Below, in pieces: positions 1-6,575 of a stretch of DNA of 9,531 bases (its first letter is position 1; each line of letters begins with the position of its first letter). The notes under the pieces were generated by a model. That model had not been told where the DNA came from. It ran no database searches and saw only the letters and a program-made list of their open reading frames with translations. The translations under genes were made by a program, and so were the position numbers. Origin of the DNA: CAYPTJ01 sp964413845 (GTDB lineage: Bacteria > Patescibacteriota > WWE3 > 9FT-COMBO-53-11); contig CAYPTJ010000040.1 in assembly GCA_964413845.1 (NCBI GenBank), positions 1 to 9,531 on the forward strand, in the 5' to 3' direction.

Positions 1-762
1 AACATTGGCAAAGAAGCTTCTAAAGTAAGGGAGAACGATCGGAATCGCCAAAGTCAACAATCCTCCAGTAAGAAGGGCCGCCAAAACCCCGTAAACTGCT
101 CCTTGGATAATAAACGGCAAGCGAATATAAGTTGGGGAAGCTCCAAGAAGCGCCATAATTTCAATCTCCTCCTCCATCGAGTAGATGATCAAACCAACGG
201 TTGCCAAAACGATCAAGATTGAGATCAGGGCAAAAACAGTTGTCAAAGCCAAAAGACTGTAACGGGCGGCGGTGACCAGGCTCTTGAACCGCGCCACCAC
301 ATCCTGATAGAAAGCAACCTCCTCAACCAGCTCATTTCCCTTGAAAAACTCCGCTACCTTAGGAAGATCATCTAAACTTTCCGCCCTCACATCCAAACTG
401 GCAGGAAGGATATTGGTAGGGATCGACTCCAAAAGCTCCGGCTGATCTTTAAACTGCTCGCTGTAGATGGAAAACGCCTGCTCTTTGGAAGTATAGGTCA
501 CCTCAACCACTCCCGGACGAGCAAGAAGCTCATTTCTAAGTGTCAAAATCTGCACCTCGGTTGCTTCATCTTTAAAGAAAGCGGTGACAAGAGCGCGGGA
601 TTCGTAGTAGTTGATGATCTTTTCTGTAGTAAAAGCAAAAAGGGCAAACCCTGAGGTTGTTCCAAAGGTTAAGCCCACCACCAAGATAGTCGCAAGCGAT
701 AATCCGCGATGGCGAAGGATCCCCAAAAAGGCGTTTCGAAATGCTCTTTTAAGAAGAACCAT
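1..762 (-). CDS. ftsX: Cell-division ABC transporter permease FtsX (partial, C-terminus outside window)
   Basis: FtsX is the membrane subunit of the FtsEX complex, which couples ATP use by FtsE to activation of cell-wall hydrolases at the division site. The reading frame runs open from ATG at 762 to base 1 (254 codons). Translation shows a short basic N-terminus, TM1 at about residues 21-44, an extracytoplasmic domain at about 45-165 containing the family's SKEQA segment (92-96), TM2 at about 168-195, the family motif EIMALLGAS (201-209) followed by TYIRLPF, and TM3 at about 217-244. FtsX proteins are usually near 300 residues with four TMs, so TM4 and the tail lie beyond the edge. The start overlaps the end of ftsE by 14 bases, as expected for translational coupling. 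No frame damage is visible. Identification rests on this motif, topology and the ftsE neighbour. Confidence 0.93.
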   Translation of the reverse strand, partial: MVLLKRAFRNAFLGILRHRGLSLATILVVGLTFGTTSGFALFAFTTEKIINYYESRALVTAFFKDEATEVQILTLRNELLARPGVVEVTYTSKEQAFSIYSEQFKDQPELLESIPTNILPASLDVRAESLDDLPKVAEFFKGNELVEEVAFYQDVVARFKSLVTAARYSLLALTTVFALISILIVLATVGLIIYSMEEEIEIMALLGASPTYIRLPFIIQGAVYGVLAALLTGGLLTLAIPIVLPYFRSFFANV

Positions 763-1432
763 ACTTTCCTCCCCTTTGATCCCGAACAACCCGGCCGCGC
801 TCCAACTCAACCACCCTTTCGTTAAGCTTGTTGACGATATGGGCGGCATGGGTTGCCACCAAAATGGTTGTCCCCATCTTGTTGATCTTCTCCAAAAGTT
901 TGATAATCCCCCAAGCGGTTTCAGGGTCAATGTTTCCCGTTGGCTCATCGGCAATAAACGCTTTTGGTTCATGAACCAAGGCGCGTGCAATCGCCAAGCG
1001 CTGCTGTTCCCCACCGGAGAGCTGATGGGGAAAGTGTTCCCCCCGCTCCTCAAGCCCAACAAGGCTTAAAGCATGAGGAACGATCTCCTTGATTTCCTGA
1101 TCAGACCTCCCTAAAACCTCAAGGGCGAGGGCGACATTCTCAAAAGCCGTCTTTTTCGAAAGGAGGCGATAATCCTGATAAACAACTCCCAGGTCCCGAC
1201 GATGCTGGATTATCTCCCCGGGACGCAAGGAAGCGATATCCCTTTCGCCAAAGCGGATCTCCCCCTCTGTTGGTAGCTCTTCTCGAGTTAAAAGCTTAAC
1301 CAGGGTGGTCTTGCCTGCCCCTGAAGGACCAACGACAAAAACAAACTCCCCGGGGGAAACGGAAAAGGTAATTTTGTCCAAAGCGATGGTGCTGTTGGGG
1401 TAATGTTTTGTAACTTGCTTAAACTCAATCAT
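749..1432 (-). CDS. ftsE: Cell-division ATP-binding protein FtsE
   Basis: FtsE is the cytoplasmic ABC ATPase that drives FtsX. The 227-residue protein carries all parts of an ABC ATPase: Walker A GPSGAGKT (35-42), Q-loop in VYQDYRLL with Q86, signature LSGGEQQR (138-145), Walker B ending in D162-E163 within ADEPTGN, and the switch histidine H195 in ATHAAH. VYQDYRLL and ADEPTGN are typical of FtsE and distinguish it from other small ABC ATPases. The length matches the family (about 220-230). The gene ends inside ftsX and follows the small membrane-protein gene after 38 bases. There is no clear Shine-Dalgarno before its ATG: the preceding bases belong to a dispersed repeat-like sequence. Confidence 0.96.
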   Translation of the reverse strand: MIEFKQVTKHYPNSTIALDKITFSVSPGEFVFVVGPSGAGKTTLVKLLTREELPTEGEIRFGERDIASLRPGEIIQHRRDLGVVYQDYRLLSKKTAFENVALALEVLGRSDQEIKEIVPHALSLVGLEERGEHFPHQLSGGEQQRLAIARALVHEPKAFIADEPTGNIDPETAWGIIKLLEKINKMGTTILVATHAAHIVNKLNERVVELERGRVVRDQRGGKYGSS

Positions 1433-1457
1433 GGTTCGACTTCGCTCACCACGAGTG
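1433..1457 (-). repeat. Dispersed-repeat-like element immediately upstream of ftsE
   Basis: The 38-base gap before ftsE contains TTCGACTTCGCTCA followed by CCACGAGTG. The core (TGAGCGAAGTCGAA on the minus strand) resembles a short intergenic repeat seen scattered in many bacterial genomes. It ends flush with the ftsE start codon and occupies the place where a Shine-Dalgarno would be. Similarity to known repeats is from memory; only one copy of this exact type is in the window. Confidence 0.45.
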
Positions 1458-1470
1458 TGGGCAGGTTAAC

Positions 1471-1959
1471 TCAGCGTTTAATCCAAATCTTTTCGATCTG
1501 AAGAATATCTTTTTTGCCGTCTGCACTTTTTATCACCGTTCCCTCAACCGTTACGGATAAACCTTCAAAACTTGTAAGAAGGGAAGGATCAATCCGATCA
1601 GTTGCCTGCAGAAGAACTTGAGTCTTATCCGGCTTCTCAAGATAAAATTCAATCCCGTTTTGGGAAGTTTGGAATCTCCGCAATACCCCTGTTTGGGAAA
1701 CTGTTTCGGGCGGTGGAGTAGTTGGAGGAGTGGTAAGATCTACCGCAGGCGTTGGTGTTGCCCGAGAGGGGGTTAAGAAAAATCCAAAAACGACACCAGC
1801 AAGAAGAGAAGAGACTCCAACTGTCACCACCAAAATGATCAGCTTCCACTTTGTAAGAGAGTTAAGCCGCTTCTCAAGCTTGAGGAGGCGTTTTTGCACT
1901 TCTTTTCCTACCTCCAGGATTGGCTTTGGGATTTCAGGCAGTTGTAGTTTCTTCGCCAT
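1471..1959 (-). CDS. Small bitopic membrane protein with extracytoplasmic beta-rich domain, function unknown
   Basis: I do not recognise a named family. The 162-residue protein has a charged, helical, coiled-coil-like cytoplasmic N-terminus (about 10-37, many Lys/Glu/Leu), one membrane helix at about 39-62, a Pro/Thr-rich linker (about 63-88) and a C-terminal domain (about 89-162) of alternating hydrophobic strands, including a GVLRRF start and a VTVEGTV segment, which could be a small beta-barrel or OB-like fold. The positive residues before the helix (KWK at 37-39) predict the C-terminus outside. It sits between prfB and ftsE in the same direction, so a cell-envelope or division-linked role with FtsEX is possible but only inferred. 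The start at 1959 is preceded by GAAGG with no spacer, so no normal ribosome-binding site is present. It stops with TGA. Confidence 0.8.
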   Translation of the reverse strand: MAKKLQLPEIPKPILEVGKEVQKRLLKLEKRLNSLTKWKLIILVVTVGVSSLLAGVVFGFFLTPSRATPTPAVDLTTPPTTPPPETVSQTGVLRRFQTSQNGIEFYLEKPDKTQVLLQATDRIDPSLLTSFEGLSVTVEGTVIKSADGKKDILQIEKIWIKR

Positions 1960-1970
1960 CCTTCAGTATA

Positions 1971-2024
1971 AGAACCTCTCGCTACGTTCGAGAACCTTGT
2001 TCTTCACTACGTTCAGAATAACAA
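1971..2024. repeat. Two tandem hairpin repeats with a common CTACGTTC loop
   Basis: The 76-base gap after prfB holds two related hairpins. Unit 1 has TCTCG (1977-1981) pairing with CGAGA (1989-1993) around loop CTACGTT. Unit 2 has TTGTT (1997-2001) pairing with AACAA (2020-2024) and, past one mismatch, TTC (2003-2005) pairing with GAA (2016-2018). Both share CTACGTTC in the loop, and AGAACCT is directly repeated at 1971-1977 and 1991-1997. On the minus strand unit 2 reads like the widespread intergenic repeat type TTCTGARCGWAGYGAAGAA. They may be mobile-like intergenic repeats or mRNA-processing hairpins; no T-tract follows, so a terminator is unlikely. Confidence 0.6.
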
Positions 2025-2035
2025 CTTTTCCGCTC

Positions 2036-3049
2036 CTAAACAAACTCCGCTTTAAGTTCTGCTTCGATAAACCCATCAAGCTCCCCATCAAGCACCGCCT
2101 CGGGATCATTTGATTCAAACCCGGTGCGAAGATCCTTTACCTGCTTATAGGGATGAAGAACATAAGAGCGGATCTGATTCCCCCATCCTGGAGTGATGTA
2201 TTCCCCTTTAAGCCGAAGCTCCCGCTTCTTTCTTTCCTCCTCAATCTTCGCAAACAGCTTTGCCTTAAGGAGTTTTAAAGCAATCTCCTTGTTTCTCGCT
2301 TGAGAGCGCTCTTCTTGGGAAGCGGCAACAATCCCTGTTGGTTTATGCTTAATCCGCACTGCCGTCTCGACCTTTTGTACATTCTGCCCCCCCGGCCCCG
2401 AAGCCCGAAAAGTTTGAATCTCAAGATCCTCCTCTTTTATCTCAATCTCCGGGATCTCCTCAAGAACAGGCGCAACCTCAACCAAAGCAAAGGAAGTTTG
2501 CCGCAGCGCTTGAGCGTTAAATGGTGATTGCCGAACCAACCGATGAACCCCTCCTTCCCGCTTTAAATACCCAAAAGCATACGGACCTTTTATCTCAAAA
2601 GAAATGGTTTTGAATCCCGCCTCCTCCCCGGGGTGCTTCTCCAAAATCTGTACCTTCCAACCGCGCTTTTCGGCAAACCGCTGATACATTCTCGCCAACA
2701 TCCCCACCCAATCCTGAGCTTCAATCCCCCCCTGCCCCGCATGGATCGAAAGGATGGTATCGTTTCGATCATATGGTGAAGAAAGATAAGTCTTCAACTC
2801 CAATTTTGAAAGCAGTTCCTGCGCTCCTTTCTCTTCATCTCCTTCGACCATCTGCCCAACCTTCTCAACCTCAGCAATCTCCTCCTTTAAGCTGGTGATT
2901 TCCCGCATCACTTTTTGAGCATTGGTTGGGTCTTTCCAAAAATCCGGGTAAGACGCTTCTGCTTCAAGATCACGAAGGATCTTTCTTTTTTCCTCAAAAT
3001 CGATTGCCTCTTTAAAGGTTTGCAAGCGTGATTTAAGATCAGGCATCAT
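2036..3049 (-). CDS. prfB: Peptide chain release factor 2 (RF2)
   Basis: RF2 reads UAA and UGA stop codons in the ribosomal A site and triggers peptide release. The 337-residue protein has the RF2 stop-reading tripeptide SPF (175-177, in VRQSPFNAQ) and the catalytic GGQ (220-222, in ASGPGGQNV), plus the RF2-type segments IHAGQGGIEAQDW (102-114) and PYDRNDTIL. SPF rather than PxT separates it from RF1. E. coli RF2 has 365 residues; this one has a shorter N-terminal region. There is no in-frame UGA frameshift site near codon 25: at the equivalent place the frame reads straight through ATC GAT (2999-3004). Two adjacent ATGs (3049 and 3046) are possible starts; the first directly abuts the TAA of the upstream ATPase gene, implying co-translation. 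Its presence shows UGA is a stop here. Confidence 0.97.
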   Translation of the reverse strand: MMPDLKSRLQTFKEAIDFEEKRKILRDLEAEASYPDFWKDPTNAQKVMREITSLKEEIAEVEKVGQMVEGDEEKGAQELLSKLELKTYLSSPYDRNDTILSIHAGQGGIEAQDWVGMLARMYQRFAEKRGWKVQILEKHPGEEAGFKTISFEIKGPYAFGYLKREGGVHRLVRQSPFNAQALRQTSFALVEVAPVLEEIPEIEIKEEDLEIQTFRASGPGGQNVQKVETAVRIKHKPTGIVAASQEERSQARNKEIALKLLKAKLFAKIEEERKKRELRLKGEYITPGWGNQIRSYVLHPYKQVKDLRTGFESNDPEAVLDGELDGFIEAELKAEFV

Positions 3050-5626
3050 TTAAGATTCAAGGAACTTAAGATCAAGGGTAACCGTCTGTCCCTCTTTTAT
3101 CTCCCCGGTAAGCATCTTTTTCGCCAGAACCGCCTGGACTCTATCTTGGATTACTCGAGTTAAAGGGCGTGCACCCCACTCAGGGGCATAACCAAGCTGG
3201 GCAACCCGATCGATAAACTCTGCCGTTGCGGAAAGCTTAATCTCCTTATCTTTTAGATCTTTCTCCACCCCCTTAATCTTTAACTCCACAATCTTGCGGA
3301 TATGCTCGGGGCTCAAAGGTTTAAAAACCATCACTCCATCAAACCGGTTGAGAAGCTCAGGGGGGAAGATCTCTCTCAACTCCTCGAGAAACTCGATCTG
3401 GAACTCCTCGATCGTCCTGCCGGACATCAATTGATCCTGGATAAACTTCGTTCCCGCGTTTGAAGTGGCGATAATAATCGTATTGGTAAAATTGACCGTT
3501 TCCCCCCGCCCATCGGTTAGACGTCCATCATCAAAAACCTGAAGGAAAAGATTAGAGATCTGGGGATGGGCTTTTTCAAACTCGTCAAGGAGAACCAAGG
3601 AGAACGGCCTCTGCCGGATCGCCTCCGTCAGCTGCCCGGGCTCTTCGGTTTCTGAACCAGGCGGAGACCCAATAAGGCGGTAAATGTTTTTAAGATCGGT
3701 AAACTCTGACATATCTACCCGAACCATCAAATCCTGATTACCAAAATAAACCTCAGCAAGAATTTTAGAAAGTTCCGTCTTTCCTACCCCAGTTGGGCCA
3801 ACAAAAAGAAAGCTCGCAATTGGTTTCTCCTCCTCTCGAAGTCCTGCACGCGCCCGCCGCAGGGCATCAGAGACAGCCTTCACCGCTTCCTCCTGATTGA
3901 TCAATCCTCTATGAATTCTCTCCTCAAGGGTCAAAAGCTCCTTCGCCTCCTTCTGAGTAATTTTTGTTACCGGAAGATGAGTCTTGGCAGCAATAATCTT
4001 TGCGATATCCTCCGCTCCTACTACTCCCCCACCAGCGTTCTGCTTCTCCAAAACCGCCTCCTCAAGAACATTTAATGCCTTATCTGGCAAAACGCGCTCA
4101 TAAATCAAACGGTCCGCCATCTCAACCGCGGCTCTTATTGCTGGAAAAGAGATCTTCGCTTTTTTGTTGATCCGCTCCAACTCAAGACTCTGGTACTCAA
4201 GGATTTCAACGCTCTCCTCCTTAGTTGCGGCAGGAACCTCAACGATCTCAAACACTTGGGCAAATGCCTCATTAGGAGTGATATATTTTCGATAGTTCTC
4301 CCAAGAGGTTGCTCCCACCATCTGGAATTTCCCGGTCGAAAGGTGCGGGCGAAGGGAATTGAAGATAAAAGCGGTTTCCACATCGCCCCCCGCAACAACT
4401 AGATTGTGGATCTCATCAATGAAAAGAATTATTCCTCGAGAGGATTCAATCTCCCGAATAATCTGTTGCAACCTCTCTCCAAGCTCTCCTTGGCTTTTTG
4501 CTCCTGCAATAAGCGCCCCACAATCCAGTTCGATCACTCGCCTTCCTCGAAACGACTCCTCCTCTGCTCCTTTGATCACCGCTTGGGCAATCCCTTCAAC
4601 AAGAGAGTTTTTCCCCGACCCAGGGGGACCAACCAAAAGAGCATTGCTCTTTCTCGCCCGCGCAAGGACCCGTGCTGCCTCCGCAAAGGGGCGTTTTTTC
4701 CCAATCATCAGCTTTAGGCGACCTTTCGCCGCTTCCAGAGTAAGATCGGTTGAAAAAGCATCAAGAGTTGGAGTAACTCTCCCTGTCCAACCACGGTTTA
4801 CTCCTCCAATGGGACCCACTTCATACTCCGGATCCCAAATAAAGGGGCGGCGACTCCACCCCTGACACCGTCTCTCCCACAAGAGAACCTGGTAAGCGTC
4901 CTCGAAACGGGTACCCGCGAGTTTAAGAAGAGCGGTGAAAAGATGGGAGAGACAAACCGAATTGGAACCCAACTCACACGCAAGTTCGTAAGTGGTTTTA
5001 TAGACCTCTTGCAGCTTGAGATGGGAAAACTTTTCTGGCGCAATATCATCAGGACCCAAACGCACAAGAAAATCAGCCAACGCTCTGTTTCCTAGTAAAC
5101 GCTGGAGAAGGTCAACAGAATCTTTGGCAGTTTTGATAACACCCCGCGCCGCCTCATCACAGTAATCCGAAATATAAGAAGTCTCTTTGTACGGTTCGGT
5201 GATTAGCCGATAAGGTTTACCAAGCCTCCAGGCAAAGGCGAAAACCCATGCTACTGCAATCCCTAAGATTCCAAGCTCAGGATATCTCCAGAGGAAAGCA
5301 AAGGGAGAGATAAGCCACAGCACAAAAAGAGTCAAAAGCGATAACTCAGCGATAACAACTGCCACCGCCCCGATAATGATCCTCCCCAAACGGAAAGGAA
5401 ACGCCAAAAAACGCCCCAAAAGAGTGTAATCTCCAAAAAGAGGAACAAAGAAAAACCGCACCATAAGAGTCACCGCGAAAGCTTGATCAAGATAGATTAA
5501 AAGACGGTATAAGGTACGGATAAAGGTTGTCGAGCCCTCAACATACCAGAGGTATGGGAGATAAAAGAAGCACTTGACCCAAAAAGCCGTCTCTTGGGCG
5601 GCGTGTTTAACCTGTTGGAGGGCCAT
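3050..5626 (-). CDS. Membrane-anchored Clp/Hsp100-type double AAA+ ATPase with degenerate first ATPase domain
   Basis: This 858-residue protein belongs to the ClpA/B/C (Hsp100) group, ring ATPases that unfold or remodel proteins. Residues 1-140 are strongly hydrophobic, with membrane segments at about 50-64, 83-112 and 115-134. A Clp N-domain-like helical region follows at about 165-250. AAA+ domain 1 (about 300-530) has GPPGSGKN (333-340) and Walker B ILFIDE (400-405). AAA+ domain 2 (about 560-850) has GPTGVGKT (610-617), LVLLDE (677-682), sensor TSN (721-723), arginine finger R761 in LLNRFD and sensor-2 GAR (818-820), so it looks competent. Domain 1 has Asn340 in place of Walker A Ser/Thr and QV (457-458) in place of the arginine pair. 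Both pore loops lack their tyrosine (S378; S658). There is no ClpB middle domain and no LGF-like ClpP-docking loop after the TSN motif. The gene lies between nfo and prfB, 13 bases after nfo. The partner and substrate are unknown; a named clpB/clpC symbol would overstate the case. Confidence 0.9.
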   Translation of the reverse strand: MALQQVKHAAQETAFWVKCFFYLPYLWYVEGSTTFIRTLYRLLIYLDQAFAVTLMVRFFFVPLFGDYTLLGRFLAFPFRLGRIIIGAVAVVIAELSLLTLFVLWLISPFAFLWRYPELGILGIAVAWVFAFAWRLGKPYRLITEPYKETSYISDYCDEAARGVIKTAKDSVDLLQRLLGNRALADFLVRLGPDDIAPEKFSHLKLQEVYKTTYELACELGSNSVCLSHLFTALLKLAGTRFEDAYQVLLWERRCQGWSRRPFIWDPEYEVGPIGGVNRGWTGRVTPTLDAFSTDLTLEAAKGRLKLMIGKKRPFAEAARVLARARKSNALLVGPPGSGKNSLVEGIAQAVIKGAEEESFRGRRVIELDCGALIAGAKSQGELGERLQQIIREIESSRGIILFIDEIHNLVVAGGDVETAFIFNSLRPHLSTGKFQMVGATSWENYRKYITPNEAFAQVFEIVEVPAATKEESVEILEYQSLELERINKKAKISFPAIRAAVEMADRLIYERVLPDKALNVLEEAVLEKQNAGGGVVGAEDIAKIIAAKTHLPVTKITQKEAKELLTLEERIHRGLINQEEAVKAVSDALRRARAGLREEEKPIASFLFVGPTGVGKTELSKILAEVYFGNQDLMVRVDMSEFTDLKNIYRLIGSPPGSETEEPGQLTEAIRQRPFSLVLLDEFEKAHPQISNLFLQVFDDGRLTDGRGETVNFTNTIIIATSNAGTKFIQDQLMSGRTIEEFQIEFLEELREIFPPELLNRFDGVMVFKPLSPEHIRKIVELKIKGVEKDLKDKEIKLSATAEFIDRVAQLGYAPEWGARPLTRVIQDRVQAVLAKKMLTGEIKEGQTVTLDLKFLES

Positions 5627-5639
5627 CAGGATTATAATA

Positions 5640-6491
5640 TCAAGATTCGGCGGCTAATGCCTTAAGAACCTCAAGATTCTTCCGATCCACCCCTCGATTT
5701 TCAAAGCCAGGGGTCTCGATGATAAATGGCAAATGATTAAACACAGGGTGATTAACAATCACCCTAAAACCATCTTCCCCGATATAACCCTGTCCGATAT
5801 TTTCATGACGGTCAAGCCCTGAGGCAAAGGGGGTTTTACTATCATTGGCGTGGATCGCCGCCAACCGCTCTAACCCAATCTCTACATCGAATTTTTCCAA
5901 CGCTTTCTCCAACCCTTTCTTTTTGTGGATTGCATAACCGGATTCAAAAGCGTGAGCGGTATCAAGACAAACCTTAAGCCGAGGGTTTTTAACCGCCTTA
6001 ATGATTTCCCCCAGCTCCGAAAATTTATCCCCGATTATCCCCCCCGCTCCCGCGCTGTTTTCTAAAATAAGATCCCCACCTTTCGTTCGCTTCAAAATTT
6101 CGGAGATGGCACCAACGACCTGTTCCCTAACCGCCTTCCAACCAGCTCCTTTGTGAGAACCAATATGGAAGATCATTCCTTCGGCCCCTATTTCCTGGGA
6201 AAACTTAAGATATTGAGTGATTGAAGTTATGGAGTTGGTAAGAATATAAGGGTTCTCCGAAGCAAGGTTAATCAGGTAGATTGAGTGGACAAAGATTGGG
6301 GAGATCTCATGCTTCCTCGCTTTTTGCTTAAACAGGCTGATCTGGTCTTGGGGAAAAAGAAGAAACTGCCACTGTTGCGGCGCTGACCCAAAGATCTGAA
6401 TACATTGCGCCCCGATCTCAACCGCCCGGTCAATCGCCAAATCCAAAGAACCAGCGATAGAGACATGAGCTCCAACTCGCATCAGCCTCAT
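5640..6491 (-). CDS. nfo: Endonuclease IV (AP endonuclease, three-metal type)
   Basis: Endonuclease IV cuts the backbone 5' of abasic sites in base-excision repair and uses a trinuclear zinc centre in a TIM barrel. All nine expected metal ligands are visible: H69 (FVHSIYLINLA), H109 (FHIGSH), E144 (LILENSAG), D177 and H180 (CLDTAHAFESGY), H214 (IHANDS), D227 and H229 (GLDRHENIGQG) and E259 (IIETPG). The length, 283, is the family norm. The start is ambiguous: ATG at 6491 gives MRLMRVGAHV, but ATG at 6482 would give MRVGAHV, closer to typical starts such as MKYIGAHV in E. coli, with GAGG three bases upstream. It is divergent from the acyltransferase gene and leads the run clp-prfB-ftsEX. A glycosylase-fold gene two kilobases upstream could supply its abasic-site substrate. 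Confidence 0.97.
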   Translation of the reverse strand: MRLMRVGAHVSIAGSLDLAIDRAVEIGAQCIQIFGSAPQQWQFLLFPQDQISLFKQKARKHEISPIFVHSIYLINLASENPYILTNSITSITQYLKFSQEIGAEGMIFHIGSHKGAGWKAVREQVVGAISEILKRTKGGDLILENSAGAGGIIGDKFSELGEIIKAVKNPRLKVCLDTAHAFESGYAIHKKKGLEKALEKFDVEIGLERLAAIHANDSKTPFASGLDRHENIGQGYIGEDGFRVIVNHPVFNHLPFIIETPGFENRGVDRKNLEVLKALAAES

Positions 6492-6501
6492 CTTAGCAAG
6501 T

Positions 6502-6530
6502 TTGTTTTAGCTTAGAGTTACAGGTAAAAT
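6502..6530 (+). promoter_or_regulatory. Sigma70-type promoter for the acyltransferase gene
   Basis: TTGTTT (6502-6507) and TAAAAT (6525-6530) are separated by exactly 17 bases and lie 45 bases before the ATG at 6576, leaving room for a leader of about 39 bases with the Shine-Dalgarno. This is the best promoter match in the divergent nfo/acyltransferase gap. Confidence 0.55.
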
Positions 6531-6535
6531 AGAAA

Positions 6536-6541
6536 ATTATA
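6536..6541 (-). promoter_or_regulatory. Possible -10 box for nfo
   Basis: A perfect TATAAT on the minus strand lies 45 bases upstream of the nfo start, in the divergent gap. The bases at the expected -35 distance (TTCTGC, 6559-6564) match poorly, so this is a weak call made mainly because nfo needs a promoter here: its upstream neighbour is on the other strand. Confidence 0.3.
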
Positions 6542-6560
6542 AACCCGTCCCTTAACAAGC

Positions 6561-6568
6561 AGAAGGAG
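6561..6568 (+). promoter_or_regulatory. Strong Shine-Dalgarno for the acyltransferase
   Basis: AGAAGGAG with a 7-base spacer to ATG at 6576 fixes the start of the plus-strand gene and is the strongest ribosome-binding site in the window. Confidence 0.8.
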
Positions 6569-6575
6569 AGTAAAG

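Noticed and set aside
2036..3049. Possible UGA recoding as in Gracilibacteria/Absconditabacteria
   Set aside because: An intact RF2 with SPF and GGQ is present, and nfo and the small membrane-protein gene end with TGA at natural family or domain boundaries.
4359..4865. Long plus-strand open frame of 168 codons inside the Clp-type gene
   Set aside because: It is the antisense of a well-supported AAA+ domain, has no recognisable family features or ribosome-binding site, and is a frame shadow.
5631..5636. Perfect minus-strand TATAAT just before the Clp-type ATPase start
   Set aside because: It lies only four bases before the ATG, so transcription would begin at or inside the start codon, and the -35 region (CATTAG at 17-base spacing) is poor. 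Co-transcription with nfo is simpler.
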